From contig JAHNUO010000001.1 in the NCBI GenBank assembly GCA_019787685.1, positions 310,001 to 374,000 on the forward strand: a DNA stretch of 64,000 nucleotides. The letters are read 5' to 3'. This document shows positions 11,952-24,403 of this stretch, in pieces (within the stretch, counting starts at the first letter, position 1; each line of letters opens with the position of its first letter). Source of the DNA: Chiua virens (taxonomy: Eukaryota; Basidiomycota; Agaricomycetes; Boletales; Boletaceae). A program made the translations under genes and the position numbers. The notes below the pieces were generated by a model. The model worked only from the letters and a program-made list of their open reading frames with translations, made no database searches and was not told where the DNA came from.

Positions 11952-14900
11952 ATGTCTTCACGCGCCGTTACACGCAAATCACAGACGTCGACATCTGGAC
12001 TTGGTCGACATTTTTCCAGCCCAAAGCGGCCTCGAGACAAGCGAAAGACCCAGACCATAGTCTCAGTTCCCGGCCAGCGCGAACAACATGAACGATACCT
12101 TGCTCAGCTGAGAGATCTCCTCGAAAATAAGCAACCCGCACAGGAGGCACCATCCCTCGATGCTCCCCCCAATCACGACATCACAGCTGCCACCGGTGAA
12201 CACGAGGATGATATGTTATTTTTCCAGGCTCCCCAGGATGACTTTGAAGTCATCGACTTCACCGTTGATACCAACGGAGATGAGCCTCAACCCTCCGAAT
12301 TGCCCGCAAAGAAACGGCGAATCCAACCTGACGCATCGACCGAACGCACTTATACACGCTGGAAGAGTGTTCTTCCTAACCTCGTTACGCCATATCTCGG
12401 TTATCACGCACGCACTCTCGGAAAACGACTCGAGGATACTCCTCAGACACTGTCACTTTGCACTCACGCTGAATGTACACGAAAGACTTCAAGAATTCTT
12501 TGCTTGTTTTTTGATCGTAAGTCCACGGAAACACCCATACGGATTCGCTTATCTGACATTTGTGAGATTTTACATCGGTCGATATCATAGGCTGTGATTG
12601 CGCAACACAACCTCAAGTTCTTATCCATCACGGTTTCTTCCCATCATCTCCTTCTCAACCTCGCCTGGCAGTATCTGTCGAACTCCTTGGGTTTTACCGA
12701 GCACTTTTTGAGCGTTCTTGTGATGCTATCAATGCTCTAGCTGCAGCTCTTCACACTCATTATGTCCGACGGGGATTCTATGTCGTCGATAAAGCGGTAT
12801 GTCTGCTAGAGTCCGTACGTTACTAGCTAACTATTTCTTGCAGGGTGAAAAGATTCAAGACCCTTTTCGTCGTAGCCTTGCTTCAGCGGTGCAATGGTAC
12901 GATGTCCTTCAAGTCGAAGTCGAGAAGCAAATAAATGGCGTTCTTCAGCGTTGCCGCGACAAGATAAGCAACTCGAAGCCTATGCTCTCCGCAACATCTG
13001 ATGCTGCCGTTGCGTCAACAACTTCTCGCCCGCGTACTCCATTTGTTCTCTCCCCAGGAACATCCTCTCCTCTCCTCGTCCAGCGTTGTCCTGCGTGCTT
13101 CGGAGGCACCACATTTGGAAGGCCGCTAGCAGAAGGGGGGGACTTCCACGTGGCTACTGACGGCAACTTCCACCATCGCCATCGCCGCTCATCCGGTGAT
13201 TGTCCTGCTTTTTACGACCCCACATATTTCCTTTCCAAGGGCGAAGTCGACGCTATGGGCGAGCAAATCCGAAAGCAGCGTAAGAAGCCTGCCAAAGCCT
13301 ACACCAGAGATGTTCCCGATGAGGCAATTGATGCGTGCGAAGCATCGTATGAAGCCGCAGATGGCAATAAACGCAAGGCTGATATTGATTGCTATGACGA
13401 CACTGGACTCATGGCCCTGATCTGTCGCCATGACATCCCGCTCTTCTTCGCCAACATCGACTCACCTGGAGAACAGCAGAAGTACGCGATTGCCCTGATC
13501 ACCCACCTGTTTTCACTGCTGCCACCCGAAGCCACTGTGGTCATCCTGTATGATATCGGCTGCGTCCTTCACAGGACGTTATCCAAGGTATGTTTTTCCC
13601 GTCTGCACAATTTTATCTGACTTGGTGCCTAGTATGAGATCCTCGGTCCCTCAATCCTCAAAAGGATCCGTTTTGCTACCTCAGTTATGCACGCTTATGG
13701 TCACGAGTGGGCCTGCCAACTCGTGTTTAACCCCCGGATGGCAGTCGGCTTAGGACTTTCGGATGGCGAAGGCACAGAGCGCCTCTGGTCTAGACTCATT
13801 AAATTGATCACCATTGAGCGTTCCTCGTCGGTATGTCAATACTACCTAAAGTGACTCCTCTGACGTATAATCTGTTGCCAGCGCAACCGCCGAATCTGGT
13901 TAATTGACCGTCAAGCCACTGCAGTTGGTAAAGAGATGCGCGATGATCTTGGTGGCTGGATCAATCGGCGTCTTCGGCGTAATCTCCGAGGCCACGAGGA
14001 CGCTGCACGCAAACAGATTGAAGAAAGTCGATACAGCCTTCAAGAGCTCGAGAAGCAATGGTCTGACCAAAAACAGGCGCAGTTGTCGATTCGATCTCGT
14101 ATGTAGCCTTCTGTGAATCATCACCGCGTTTGGCATCTAATTTATAACATGTCAGATGCTCCCAACCGTTTGAAGAAGGAGCTTGACGCTGTCATTACGC
14201 TCCAGGCTGACCTCTCTGCCACTGAACGGGCTTTACAGGTTGCCAGAGAGGCCGTTGAGAAGGTACCCAGTATGGCTGATGCTTTAGATGTCCTTGCTGG
14301 ATTGGAACGCACCCACACACGACTGATGAGCAAGGTTGACTCTCTCTATTCTTCCCTGAACGTTCAGGATATATTTCCTGAACTGGAAGGGATACCATTC
14401 GAGTTCGTTCGAATTCTCCTTTTGGCACGCGATCTCAAGATTAACATCCGAAAACGTGCAATTGGTTCCTTCTTCGAGTGGGATAAATTGGATCAGGCGG
14501 TTGGAGGCGGTCAAAAACCACTTGGTAAATGCTATCACTGAATTCTTTTAGCACTTTCGCATTAATGACCTCGTCAGGAACAAAGCTCCACCAGCAGACT
14601 CGAAAAGCAATCGCAAAACGGCAGCCCGCACTGATGAGCGCCATTCGCAAGTTTAACACGTATTGTGGTGAACTCAAGGCGCTGTACGATCCTTCGTGGC
14701 TAATCCCTCTTCCCTGTCCCCTCTCCACCAAGCTCGCCGAGCTGCGTGCTGATCAGTCTTTGATGGAGGATGTCTGGATCAAGCCGGCGAATGATCAGGT
14801 ACCCCTTTGGCTTGAAGACCAAAACGTTCGCCAAGGGATCCGTGGCTTACTCAAACAAGATCGGTGCGTAGAAGAACGTCGTCGCCTGGGCATGGAGTCC

Positions 14901-16299
14901 GATAACCTGTGCCGCTGGTACGGTGCTGAACTTGCGGCTGTGGAGCTTGCCTTGCGAACCCCCGAGAGTCAGTTTATTGTCTTCTCTATTGTCTTTGCAG
15001 AACTGACGAGACATAGACGAGATTTTCTCCCTGTCTCTTCAACACCACCGCAGCCAACTACTTCGCCTTCGTTCACGCTGGATCTCACCGCTCGCGTCTG
15101 CGCTACGCTTCGAGAGCCAGGAAAAGGAAGCAGTGTCCCTTGCAGAATCACTTTCTGGTACATCTCCCTCAATTTCGCTTTCTTGGGTAAGTCCAGTGGT
15201 ATTAGAAGCACCATCACACATTCCCGAAGAGGAAGACGTATGGCCGCATGACTTTGGAGCCGAGGAAACCGAGGAAGTCGACGCGGTTGAGCAAGCTTTG
15301 GACCGCAACGTTGTGCTCGAGGACTACTTCGCCGAGGATCCCGCAATTTCGCACGAGGATGTCGAAGACATGGATCCACGGGCATCATCCCTCTCTCCGC
15401 CGATCCCAATTATCTGGGAATTTCCTCAGGTACAGATCCGCACTGCCAATTCTGGTTTTGAGCTCACAGATTTAATACAGAATCTCAAACTCGATCCCAC
15501 CCTACCTTCACCCACCGTTACCGTACCCTCGGTATCAACCACGATTCGCCCAGCGCTAGATGGCTTTCGGTCAGTAGTTTTCGAACCCAGCGACATCGCG
15601 ATGCTCAAGTCACCGACCGCTCGTATCAACGATACATGCATCAACGGATGCATACCTCTATTACTCTCGAAAATCAGTCCCTCTGCCACTGAATGTTATG
15701 CTGTTTTCTCGACATACGACCTTCCTTTCTTCCGCCAATCGCCAACCGACGAACGACTCTGGCGTACCATGTCACGCACCAAATTTTGGAGGAAGGACAC
15801 GTGGATCATACCGATCCACCGATCGTCTGGTGAAGGGCACTGGGTTCTCTGCGTGATCCGAGTGGCACGCAGAGAACTTCTACTATTTGACAGCTTTGGG
15901 CATTTGGGGCAACGTGCATGGGATGCCGATGTAGCGGTATGTTTTTCCCACATCTCCGGCCAGATCTTGCTAAAAGAAATTCACAGGACCTTGTGAGGCT
16001 GATTCGACACCTCGTATCACTTGCTTGCAAGCATGTTTATGACCCCGGGATTGATCTCACCGATTGGGTTGCGCGTCCTCTTGTGGTAACATCATTTTCA
16101 TTGCTTCGTTCTCTCATTGTTCTCAATATCGTAACTATTCCCACAGATTCAGCCTTTGCAAACGAACGAGTTCGACTGTGGGATCTGGGTTTTGGCAACC
16201 GTGGCGTCAGTTTTTAGGGGTTTTGATTCAACTGCGCTTCATGAAACAGATATCCCTATGTTTCGCCAGTTTCTGTACACGCTAGTAACCTCTGTCTAA
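11952..16299 (+). CDS. KDZ transposase fused to Ulp1-like cysteine protease
   Basis: The start used is ATG 11952 (MSSRAVTRKS); a further 5' exon at about 11854 is possible. Exons include 11952-12516, 12591-12796, 12844-13587, 13633-13830, 13882-14098, 14156-14524, 14578-14967 and 15009-15186, followed by the protease exons; the stop is TAA at 16297. KDZ hallmarks in order are a Cys-rich start (RCDCATQP), CPACFGG and DGNF near 13090-13165, GLMALICRHD at about 13405, YDIGC at about 13552, HAYGHEWACQ at about 13690 and LSDGEGTERLWS at about 13755. A coiled C-terminal region follows. The last part has a Ulp1 triad: GHWVL (His, about 15838), LLLFDSFG (Asp, about 15889) and EFDCGIWV (Cys, about 16178). 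The transposase should cut and join the element ends. The protease may act on SUMO-like conjugates. Phase is continuous between the two halves, supporting a single fused polypeptide. Confidence 0.8.
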
Positions 16300-16794
16300 A
16301 TATGATACATCCCCATTTTCCAATGCCTGACCTTCCAAGTATCGTAGACGCAATACGTATGCATGCCAGAACAACAGTGCATTCGCTACCTCCTTGTGAC
16401 GCCCAAGGGAACAGTCCGAAGCCTGCACCTTGCGGTGCGGCCATCGATCGAGCTCAGCAAGAATGAACTCATCTAATTCATTCAACACGCTATCCGTTTC
16501 ACCTCTCCAGCATCTTGCTGCCCGAACCTGTCTCGACTTGCGTTCCACCCTGAGATTGTGACCAAGGAGAGCATCCACCAGATTCGCTGTAAAATGGTCT
16601 TCATCCTCGTTGTCTTCAGGTTCAGCATGATGGTAGGGGGGGTCGTGATTCCAAGCTGTGAGGAGGGTGTCGTCCATGGTTTCCCCCCCTCTTAGTGCCT
16701 CTGAGAACGTGGGTGAACAGGGCAATTGTTTGTTTGCTAACTCCAGGAGATCGTCTGGCAAGAAAATAGGGGGGAGGGAGGGCGATCGATCCAA
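16282..16794 (-). CDS. 170-aa KDZ accessory protein
   Basis: This single-exon gene starts at ATG 16794 and stops at 16282. It overlaps the 3' end of the transposase gene tail to tail by about 18 bp. The N-terminal half is acidic and proline-containing (LPPIFLPDDLLELANKQLP). The C-terminal half is more ordered, with NELDEFILAELDRWP, KVQASDCSLG and FWHAYVLRLRYLEGQ. It resembles short proteins I associate with fungal KDZ elements, but I know no function. It is read as real because it is open for its full length, inside a mostly intact element, and antisense to no other long coding frame. Confidence 0.55.
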   Translation of the reverse strand: MDRSPSLPPIFLPDDLLELANKQLPCSPTFSEALRGGETMDDTLLTAWNHDPPYHHAEPEDNEDEDHFTANLVDALLGHNLRVERKSRQVRAARCWRGETDSVLNELDEFILAELDRWPHRKVQASDCSLGRHKEVANALLFWHAYVLRLRYLEGQALENGDVSYLDRGY

Positions 16795-17776
16795 GCAGGC
16801 ATTTGAATTGCAGAGTCCCCGTTGTTTTCTGTATGCTCTATAGTTCTGTTCAGACCGCGTAACCTTTCCGCTGTTGTGAAATCCGTGAAATGAGACTCTA
16901 ACTTTTGCATCCCGAAAACTCGTACCGGGATGAAGCGTTGTATGTTTGTCTCTGCTGTCGCCGAGCAGTCTGTTTTTCGGCCAGAGTGCGATATTTTGCC
17001 CGCCTACCCATCGGTCCTAGTTTAGCAAGTAGTTACGTTCGAGCTGCAACTCAGTATCAGAGAGACAAGTCACTTGTCATTCACGCCAATTCATCCAAAA
17101 GCCCACGAGTAGGCTACCGAACAAATAATTACTCATGTCTGAAGTGTAAGGACTTGCTCGATCAAGAGACGGGCTGGAAATATGTCATTCTGATGTTCAG
17201 TTCTGATGTTCAGTAGGACCATTATTCGATCAGTGATTGGTCACAAGCGACCGATTCAGCAGGACTATTATTTCAATTACGATTGGCTATCTGTAAGTGG
17301 TTATGTCCGGACGGCTTTCGCCCTCGAGTGACTCTTGCAGAACTGCTCCGAAACCTCATGAACCTCATGGACTCCATGATATTGACCTGTGCACCCAGAC
17401 AGGTAAGTGAAAATCTCTTTTAAACACTTCCGTGTTCATTGACATTCTTCCATCTTATTTCAACCACCCGACCATGGTTTCTTCCAGATCTCATTTATCC
17501 ATCGTGAGAGCTTCGAGTTCTCTGTCGACCTTCGACGTTTAAAACTTGTTCACCACTGGGATCCAGATTGGCACATACGTTTCCTCCACCTTTTCTTCTG
17601 CACATTCGTGTACTCTGCTGGAAGGCCCCAGGCGTTCACCTCGTCTCTGCGTGTCTCCGACAATCCAACCCCACCAACGTCTTCGACAAGCCTACGTTCC
17701 CCCTTGTGATCTGGCTAGGTGGGGTCCTGCCTGTGCGATTTTATGATCTTGCTAATTTTGTGTCAGACTTCCCTCC
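16795..17776. other. internal non-coding segment of the KDZ element
   Basis: About 980 bp lie between the divergent 170-aa and 1149-aa genes. Short frames here have no recognisable domain. Small direct repeats occur (for example TTCAGTTCTGATG near 17190-17215, and two variants of GGACCATTATT.. / GGACTATTATT.. at 17216-17275). It likely contains the two promoters and a long 5' leader. Confidence 0.4.
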
Positions 17777-20700
17777 ATGGCTGACAGCGATGACGCGTCA
17801 GCTCCCCGCCTCGAGCCCACTCAGTATGTGGTCCAGCAGATCGGAGGTGGTCGCCGTCGAAGTCCTACGCCGGTATTGGAGACCCCAACTCGCCTACGCC
17901 CTCGACGGAGACCCACTTATGCCGACTCTGACGACGTGTGTAAGACCCTGGGGATCCGCTCAAAACCCAGAGCAGCTGGCCAGGACTCAGTGGTTGATGC
18001 ACTCCCACAGCAACACAGCTCTCGTGAAGTCGCCCAGACGGTCACTGCGCCTACACGCCCTCCCTCGCGTGCCTTGCCACCCGTTCCCTGTCCTTCGGAT
18101 TTACCTGTACGCTCATCGACATCCCGCCAATCCTCACTTGCACCTCCTGATCCACCTGTACACTCATTGACATCCCGCCAACCTTCGCTTGCACCTACTG
18201 ACTTGGATGAAGCCGCCCCCCTCGCTGTACACCACAACCTCGTACCATCGAACGGTCCGCCCTATCCATCACTATTCTCTGCGTTTCTACCACCTTTGCT
18301 TCCCCCAGCTATTCCCCCCATCCCAGTGGATCCACCGTCACGCCCACCTTCAGCTGCTCCACAAGTGCCACGCATTCACCCACTACCTCCTGCAGGTCCT
18401 CGCAAGCCTTCTGGTCCACATACATTTCCTCCTTCAGGCCGCAACTCTCTACCTTTCACGTATCAAGATACTTCCTCTGATCCCACAAATGAAGGATTCC
18501 CCACATCGCTCACCGAGGACATCATCACGATTCGCCCGTCGATCCCTCAAACTCGTGTCATCCCTCCCACACCGCAATGCGCTCAACGGGCTGGAGTGGA
18601 CTCAGAGGAAGTTAACCCCGATCATGGCGCCGAAACAGCGATCCCTCACACTCATGTCATCCCTCCTACTAGTACACCACAACACGTCCAACAGGCTGGA
18701 GTGGGCTCGGAGGAAGTTATCCCCGATCACGGCGCTGAGACAGATGTCCCTGTTCCCTCTGTGCCAACCACACCCTCTGGTGGACGGCGATCAGCAGAGA
18801 CACAGACCATTCTCAACACTGCTTACGCTGATCTGGACACCGTTTTGGACCACACCTCAAGTCGACTTGGTCTAACCCAGCAACAAGTCCTCGATAGTTG
18901 GCACAAGTCAAGAGGCCGCGTCGTCAATGGCGTCAATCACTGGAATGTGTATCAAGTCTTTTTCAAGGCACACGAGGAGCAGGAACGGCGGCGAATTGAC
19001 CTCTCTCTGGAGGAACCAGGTATGTGATGACACATGACCGGTCATCAGTTGCTTAACAATGACTTAGGCACTCCTTCCACCATGAGTCGTTGTTATAAAA
19101 GATTTATTGCTGACCACGCCGACACTTGGAAGGATATTCTTGAAGTTTATGAGCTCACAGAGGTCACGAAGTCCAGTCAAATGACGATATCTCAACGTAC
19201 TCAAACCTTTGACCGTTTCTGCCGCAAGATTAGTGATTTGGTATGTTCTCGAAAAGCGATCAATATCTTCACCTAACCCCTCGTAGCTAGACACAGCCGC
19301 TAAGCGCCACGGCTTTGAAGCTGCCGTGGTCATATGTGGTAACATCGTCAATGAGGATGCGTCATTAGGGTACTCCCATACAACCACTGATGCGAGCAAC
19401 GTAAGTGGATCCATCAACCATATATTGATATCGTGTTAACGTGAGGTATGTCAGTTTTGGGAAGACCGCTGCCGAGCCTGCCCAGACTCAATCATAGGGC
19501 ACCTCAAGGCCCATGTCTAGTAAGTCTGCAATAGATGGATGTCAAGTCCCTTGTCTGACTGTCTGTCAAGTAATTCTGTGTCGCTGAAGTCTGTGGAACG
19601 AGCGTTTGCCGACGATGGAGAGCCACCTGGTGCAGCCGGCGTGGAGGTACCTATGGCTGACGAGGAGCACTCCGCTCCCGACGTCGTGCAGCCCAAGCCT
19701 CAGCAAGACGTCAAGGCAGCCCCGCAGGCAGATGTTACGGTAGTCAACGACTCCGATAGTGTTGACCCAACCCCCTGCATCAAATCTGGTATTATACAGC
19801 TCGTCCGTAAGTACTCATTGCTTTTGTGTGTGTATCGTCTCACCTGCTATCTAGGTGCATGTGGGGTAGACACCACTAAACTACGTGGCGCGAACTTTCC
19901 ATGGAAGACGCTCCTTACTTTCTTGGCGGAAAAAGGGCTCGTTATGGAGGGGTACCCTCACGACATCTTGATGCCTGGCGAGAAACAATCGGCGACCACT
20001 CGCATGAAGGGTCTAAACAGCCTGACGCTACCACAGAAGCGTATTCTGGCTTCCGCTCTGCGTGCAAATCAGGTCACTCTCAGGAGAGTGGCTGATTCCC
20101 GCGAACTTGGTATGTTTGGATTGCTCCGCTGACGTGCTACCATACTTACACTCTTTAGCTGCTCTAGTCAAGAACAAATCACCCGTCATCGTGGAAGAAG
20201 CACCCCCACCGACCTCCCATCATATCCATGGGCGACGGATGTTCAGCGACGGCTCAATTGATCACAAAGGACCTCGTCGAGTATATGATGGAACTTCAGT
20301 CCGTATTAAGCAGTCCTCGAAAAACAAGACGCGATACATTGAGATTTCTGACGGTTCATCACCTATCATTGTAAAAGATGTCAAACCGCCTCGCACATCC
20401 AATCCCACCATGACAGTAGACCCGGAACCACTCGAGATCTCCAGTGACACTGAGAACATTTCTGGACCCGAAGCCTCTGAGTCGGAGGAGTCGTGTGGTG
20501 GTGGTGACGTGTCCAAAAAGCGGAAGGCCACCTCCAAGATGCCTTCTAAACCTGCACCTAAAAAACGGATGAAACACGCAGAGCCACGGCAAGCGAAAGA
20601 GTTGCGGGATAAGAAGGGCAAGGCAAGGGAGTCCTCCGATGAACAGAAGCCACCGCAACGAGTTCAGAAAGATAGAACAGGACTGAAGGCGGTCTCTCAG

Positions 20701-21628
20701 ACAGTTGTGGAGTTGGAATCTTCCGACGAAGAGCTCCTCTCTGGCAAAATATTGACAGGTTTGTCGCAATTTTACATCTGATGGGACTTGGATTTTAATG
20801 GAATCTCCACGTCAGCACCTAGCTCTAGCAACTCAGCTGTTGAACCTCCAAGACGTAAGTCCTCCAAGATCATTTTATTCGACCAGTGCTAATTGTATGT
20901 TAGCACGTCCTAGACCTCGGGTAATCCGTCGAGAAGACAAGAAAAACCAGGATGACAATGTCTTCCTCGTGGCAGGCCCTTCGCGCACATCCGAACGCGC
21001 ATTTTCGGACTCGCTCAAGAAGAAAATCGAAGGTTCTGGGCCGGGTCACAGTGGTGCCCACTCCGTTCCACCTTCTCCATCGCCACCACCATCGCGAGTT
21101 CTCAAGCATGACGAACTTCAGCTTCCCTCCATCCCTGCTGAACCACCAGCAGGTGCTCCCTCTGATCATCCATGCGACTCTGTGACGGGTCCACAAACAG
21201 TCGGACCTGGCAGTAATCCCGAACAACATTGTTTGGGATTTTCCACCGTCGACCCCACTCAGCCTCCCATTGCCGGGAACGGGTACTTGATGCCCAATAG
21301 TAACTACCTTCAAGGACAGCCATATACTCAGCAATTCTTCGGTGCACAGGCAGGTTATCTGGGCGGGCCAGGTGTTTACCAAGGTGGGAGCATGAACGCC
21401 ACTGGAGTTTTCCAAGGGGGCAACTTGAACGCAGGGATCAACATGAATGTGCCCGGCATGTACAATGCAAACAGCGCTGGGGTTTACCAAGGAGGCAACA
21501 TGAACAGTTTTGGAGTCTACCCAATGGGCCAACCGTATTTGAACTTCCCTGATCCTGGAGGACTCGGAGCCTCAACTCTCCCTAGCTTACCTGCGCCACC
21601 GAATGGTAAGCCTCCATCTCGAGGATGA
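17777..21628 (+). CDS. 1149-aa KDZ-associated protein, nine exons
   Basis: The exons are 17777-19019, 19068-19240, 19287-19400, 19455-19519, 19571-19806, 19855-20109, 20159-20758, 20816-20854 and 20904-21628. Their summed length (3450 nt) is an exact codon multiple, and all introns are GT-AG. The N-terminal 330 or so residues are a proline/serine-rich disordered region. A central globular region follows (LDTVLDHTSSRLGLTQQQVL, VNHWNVYQVFFKAH, TFDRFCRKISDLLD, AVVICGNIVNEDASLGY). A second conserved block (LRGANFPWKTLLTFLAEKG, DILMPGEK) and a Lys-rich, NLS-like tract (KKRKATSK, KKRMKH) come next. The C-terminus holds repeats of the form G(V/M)(Y/F)QGGNMN. Proteins of this layout accompany KDZ transposons in Agaricomycetes, from memory. 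A DNA-binding or helper role is inferred. Confidence 0.7.
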
Positions 21629-21859
21629 ACAGAGATTCTTTTTGAAGTATTTTACTGTGTATTTACATGTTTTGCGTACATAATTCTTGAGATCGTTGAA
21701 ATAATTGAAGATGGGGAGGAAAGGTTCGAGAGCACTCACGTTGGACGACAACCCCGATAGATCTTGGAGAAGTGACTGTAGCCACAGCGGTTGCTCAGGA
21801 GCCGGAATTGGAGGGTTGCGGATTACCTGAAGTAAGCATTTGCTAGTGTGTGACGTGCG

Positions 21860-22139
21860 GTCTGAGCCTGATTTGCAAGAATTTGCAAAGTAACGGAGGC
21901 TCAGTGAGTGCGGACCGACCGATCGATCTGTGGTTGGAAGCAAGCGGTGATCGAAGCATGCACCGACTGTGAGTGCCGGCGGAGATGCCACTTTTTTCTC
22001 AACCAATCATGCTCCAGCTGAACTCAATAGTGCGTTGTTTATGACCCCTTCACCTCGGGCTTGAAGCACTTGTCGACTCCCATCATTCGCGCCGCACACA
22101 AAGACTCAGCATCAGCTTTCCATTGCTAAATTTTCTAGT
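21860..22139. repeat. duplicated upstream segment, copy 1
   Basis: This region resembles about 24040-24403. Shared pieces include AGTGCGGA.C, TGTGGTTGGAAGC..GC, TGATCGAAG.ATG and CCCCTCGGGCTT.GAAGC, each placed just upstream of a gene starting ATGCCA-Pro-rich. It is read as the promoter part of an internal tandem duplication that also copied the 181-aa gene. Confidence 0.5.
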
Positions 22140-22812
22140 ATGCCACCACCACCACCACCCAATTCCGGTGGTGTACCGCCCGGTGAACTCGTCCAGCTCT
22201 TCGTCCCACCAGCAGTCCGCCTGCGAGGCATCGATGTCATGTATCAGAGCATCAACGACTCTGAAGTGGTAAGTCATGTCGTCGATTCTCTGCGCTTGCA
22301 AGTTGCTCAGTGGGCTTGGGTGATCAGACGTTTCAGCTGAACGTTACACAACCGCGGCGGGACGGTGTCCAGTCGCTCGGGATCACTACGGCTTACGAGG
22401 GTGACTTACTAGATCCTGTGCCAGATGATACCAAGGATGGTATCATGCGTGAAGATGACATACAGGCCAGCAACAACACAGTAAGTAATATTGTATAGCT
22501 GAATCGTTCTCAAATTCCCTATCTGACCACCTATGTCAGTCCGAGACAGGTACGACTACCCGGGAGGGCACGGTCATGTCAAACAGGACATTACGTCCAC
22601 GCAGTCGTGCAGGAGGGCCATGCAGGGTCTCTCGTGAAATCCGCACTCCGAGCCGGTTGATCGCCGGGCCAAGTAGGGTTCAACGGACTGAAAGTGAGAT
22701 CTTCTCGCCAAGTCAGTTGGTCGCTGGGGCCAGTGAGGCTCAGCAGACTCGAAGTCGGCGTAGTCGCGCCGGGAAAAAACGTAGTACAACAACGCCGGAT
22801 GCCAACAAGTAG
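22140..22812 (+). CDS. 181-aa KDZ cargo protein, three exons
   Basis: Exons 22140-22268, 22337-22480 and 22540-22812 join in phase 0, with donors GTAAGT and acceptors TTTCAG and GTCAG. The start is MPPPPPPNSGG. It is followed by a short structured part (LVQLFVPPAVRLRGIDVMYQ), an acidic middle and a basic, Arg/Ser-rich tail (LRPRSRAGG and RRSRAGKKR). The tail contains two similar units: PSRLIAGPSRVQRTESE and PSQLVAGASEAQQTRS. The basic tail suggests nucleic-acid contact, but this is inference and no family function is known to me. A decayed paralogue lies at 24404-24993, so the gene was duplicated within the element. Confidence 0.6.
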
Positions 22813-23119
22813 TAGAATACGTCCTAAAATAATGAGCATTGGAAGCAGTTGGCAATATACTAGTAAACGTGCATTGCTTGGGATCTGTTTGATGTTTCGT
22901 GTCAATCCGAGAAAACGAAACGACCGTACATTCAATGTACACATGGCTCGTACCTCCGGATCCGTCACGACTTACAATCCCGTCCTCAAGTTGAACTTAA
23001 ATCCCATAGTGCATCACAGTTGCCAAGTCGGACGTTGTGCATGAAGCCAAGAAAACAACAGTATATTTTGTACTCAATATTCGGATTGCATTGTAAGTAC
23101 ATAACGCAGCGAAATGTCG
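22813..23119. other. convergent intergenic segment in the KDZ element
   Basis: This interval of about 300 bp lies between the converging 181-aa and RNase H1 N-like genes. No gene is supported; it presumably holds both 3' ends. Confidence 0.4.
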
Positions 23120-23852
23120 TTACGGGCGATACTCTGCTTCACCGAGATTAATAGCATCGAGCATGTGAGTGATTGCGGCATGAAGGGACGACGTGCGAGT
23201 GTAGCAGGCACGGCTGACACCCATCACGAAGCTACTGGTATGGGGCCTGAGTACAAATAGTTCAGAAGACGATGCAATCATCATCAGAAGAAAAAATACC
23301 ATGTGGAGAAAGCGCCAACCCGCTTGCCGCGTGTCACGACATAGAAGGGGCCCACAGAGCCAGCCCTCGGGATGTCGAAGCGAAATCCGCGGTAAGTGTG
23401 CTGGTAGCGGACTTCGCCACTAACAGTAACGGACGATGTGGGAAGGTGCGAATAGGTGGTAAGAGCGCCACCAATCTCCACTGCAACAGTGGGATGCACT
23501 GTCGTAGCGTCGGTGGCTGCTGTAGATGGGGCATGGTCGGGAGGTGCGACGGTAGTGACAGTGGTTTGAATGGGAGTGAGGAGAGGAGCAACGACAACGG
23601 GGGGGCAGGGATCCTCAACGTGGAGGTCCTCCATGCTCAAGAGGAGGCTAGAGGGCGACGATCCCGGGACACTAGAGGTAGACTCGGAGGGACCGACATT
23701 GACGGCGGAGTGGACCTGCGCAGCCTCGGCTGCAGTGAGTCCGAGCGCTACGAGCAATGAACAAATCGCATCTGAAGCGAAAGTGCAGAGTGGTCAGAAA
23801 AAGTGTGAAGAAAACGGGACGACAACTCACCAAGCTGGGCTTGGCGTGACAT
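23120..23852 (-). CDS. small protein with RNase H1 N-terminal (viroplasmin-like) domain
   Basis: Exons 23852-23831, 23771-23300 and 23246-23120 splice in phase; the stop is TAA. The N-terminus is MSRQAQLDAICSLLVALGL, followed by a Ser/Thr/Pro/Val-rich linker of about 90 residues. The C-terminus reads PFYVVTRGKRVGAFSTW, then SFVMGVSRACYTR, then an alanine-rich helix. The YVV.RG...G.F..W....S.V.GV..A.Y pattern matches the hybrid-binding domain of RNase H1 (Cauli_VI type), which holds RNA-DNA hybrids or dsRNA. No nuclease domain is attached. The gene lies wholly inside the KDZ element, transcribed against its neighbours. A role in handling transposition or replication intermediates is conjecture. 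Confidence 0.6.
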
Positions 23853-24403
23853 GGCGCGTAGTGATGGAACGACTTGAGACGAGGAGGGTGGGTTTGAGGC
23901 GAGGAGGGAGGGTTTGAAGGCGCACTTAGGCGCACTCACGTTGGAAGATGGCCTTAAAATACAAATCAGAGAAGTCAGTCGTTCCGCGGGGCAGGAATTG
24001 GAAACTTAATGGTCACGGTGGTCGGAAGTGAGCTAAGATCGAATCATTCATGCGATCTGATTTGCACAATACCCGCGACATGGAGGCTCGATGAGTGCGG
24101 ATCAAACAGTGGTTGGAAGCGAGCTATGATCGAAGTATGGATACGATCGGATAGTGCGATCGAAGGGAGATCTGATCCATATTTCCCAAAATCCTACCGG
24201 ATTCCCACGATAAGGTACCACTTCTTTTTGGTTACAGTCCTCGATCTAGCTTCGAATTGAACATCCTGGTGCCACATTGGGGGCTCTGACAAGAACGTTT
24301 GTTGATGTCCCTGGGATGTTTATGATCCCCCCCCGCCTCGGGCTTCGAAGCCACGTCCCACCCGAAAACTCAGCAATTTTCCATCGCCTACCAAACTGTC
24401 TCT

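Noticed and set aside
14969..15409. 146-codon minus-strand frame
   Set aside because: It is antisense to the transposase-protease junction; no conserved motif, and explained by the opposite strand's coding bias.
18189..18875. 228-codon open frame on the plus strand
   Set aside because: It overlaps the first exon of the 1149-aa gene in another frame; Pro/Ser-rich composition creates such shadows, and it has no splice partners.
20900..21532. 210-codon minus-strand frame
   Set aside because: It is antisense to the repeat-rich last exon of the 1149-aa gene; periodic sequence keeps several frames open.
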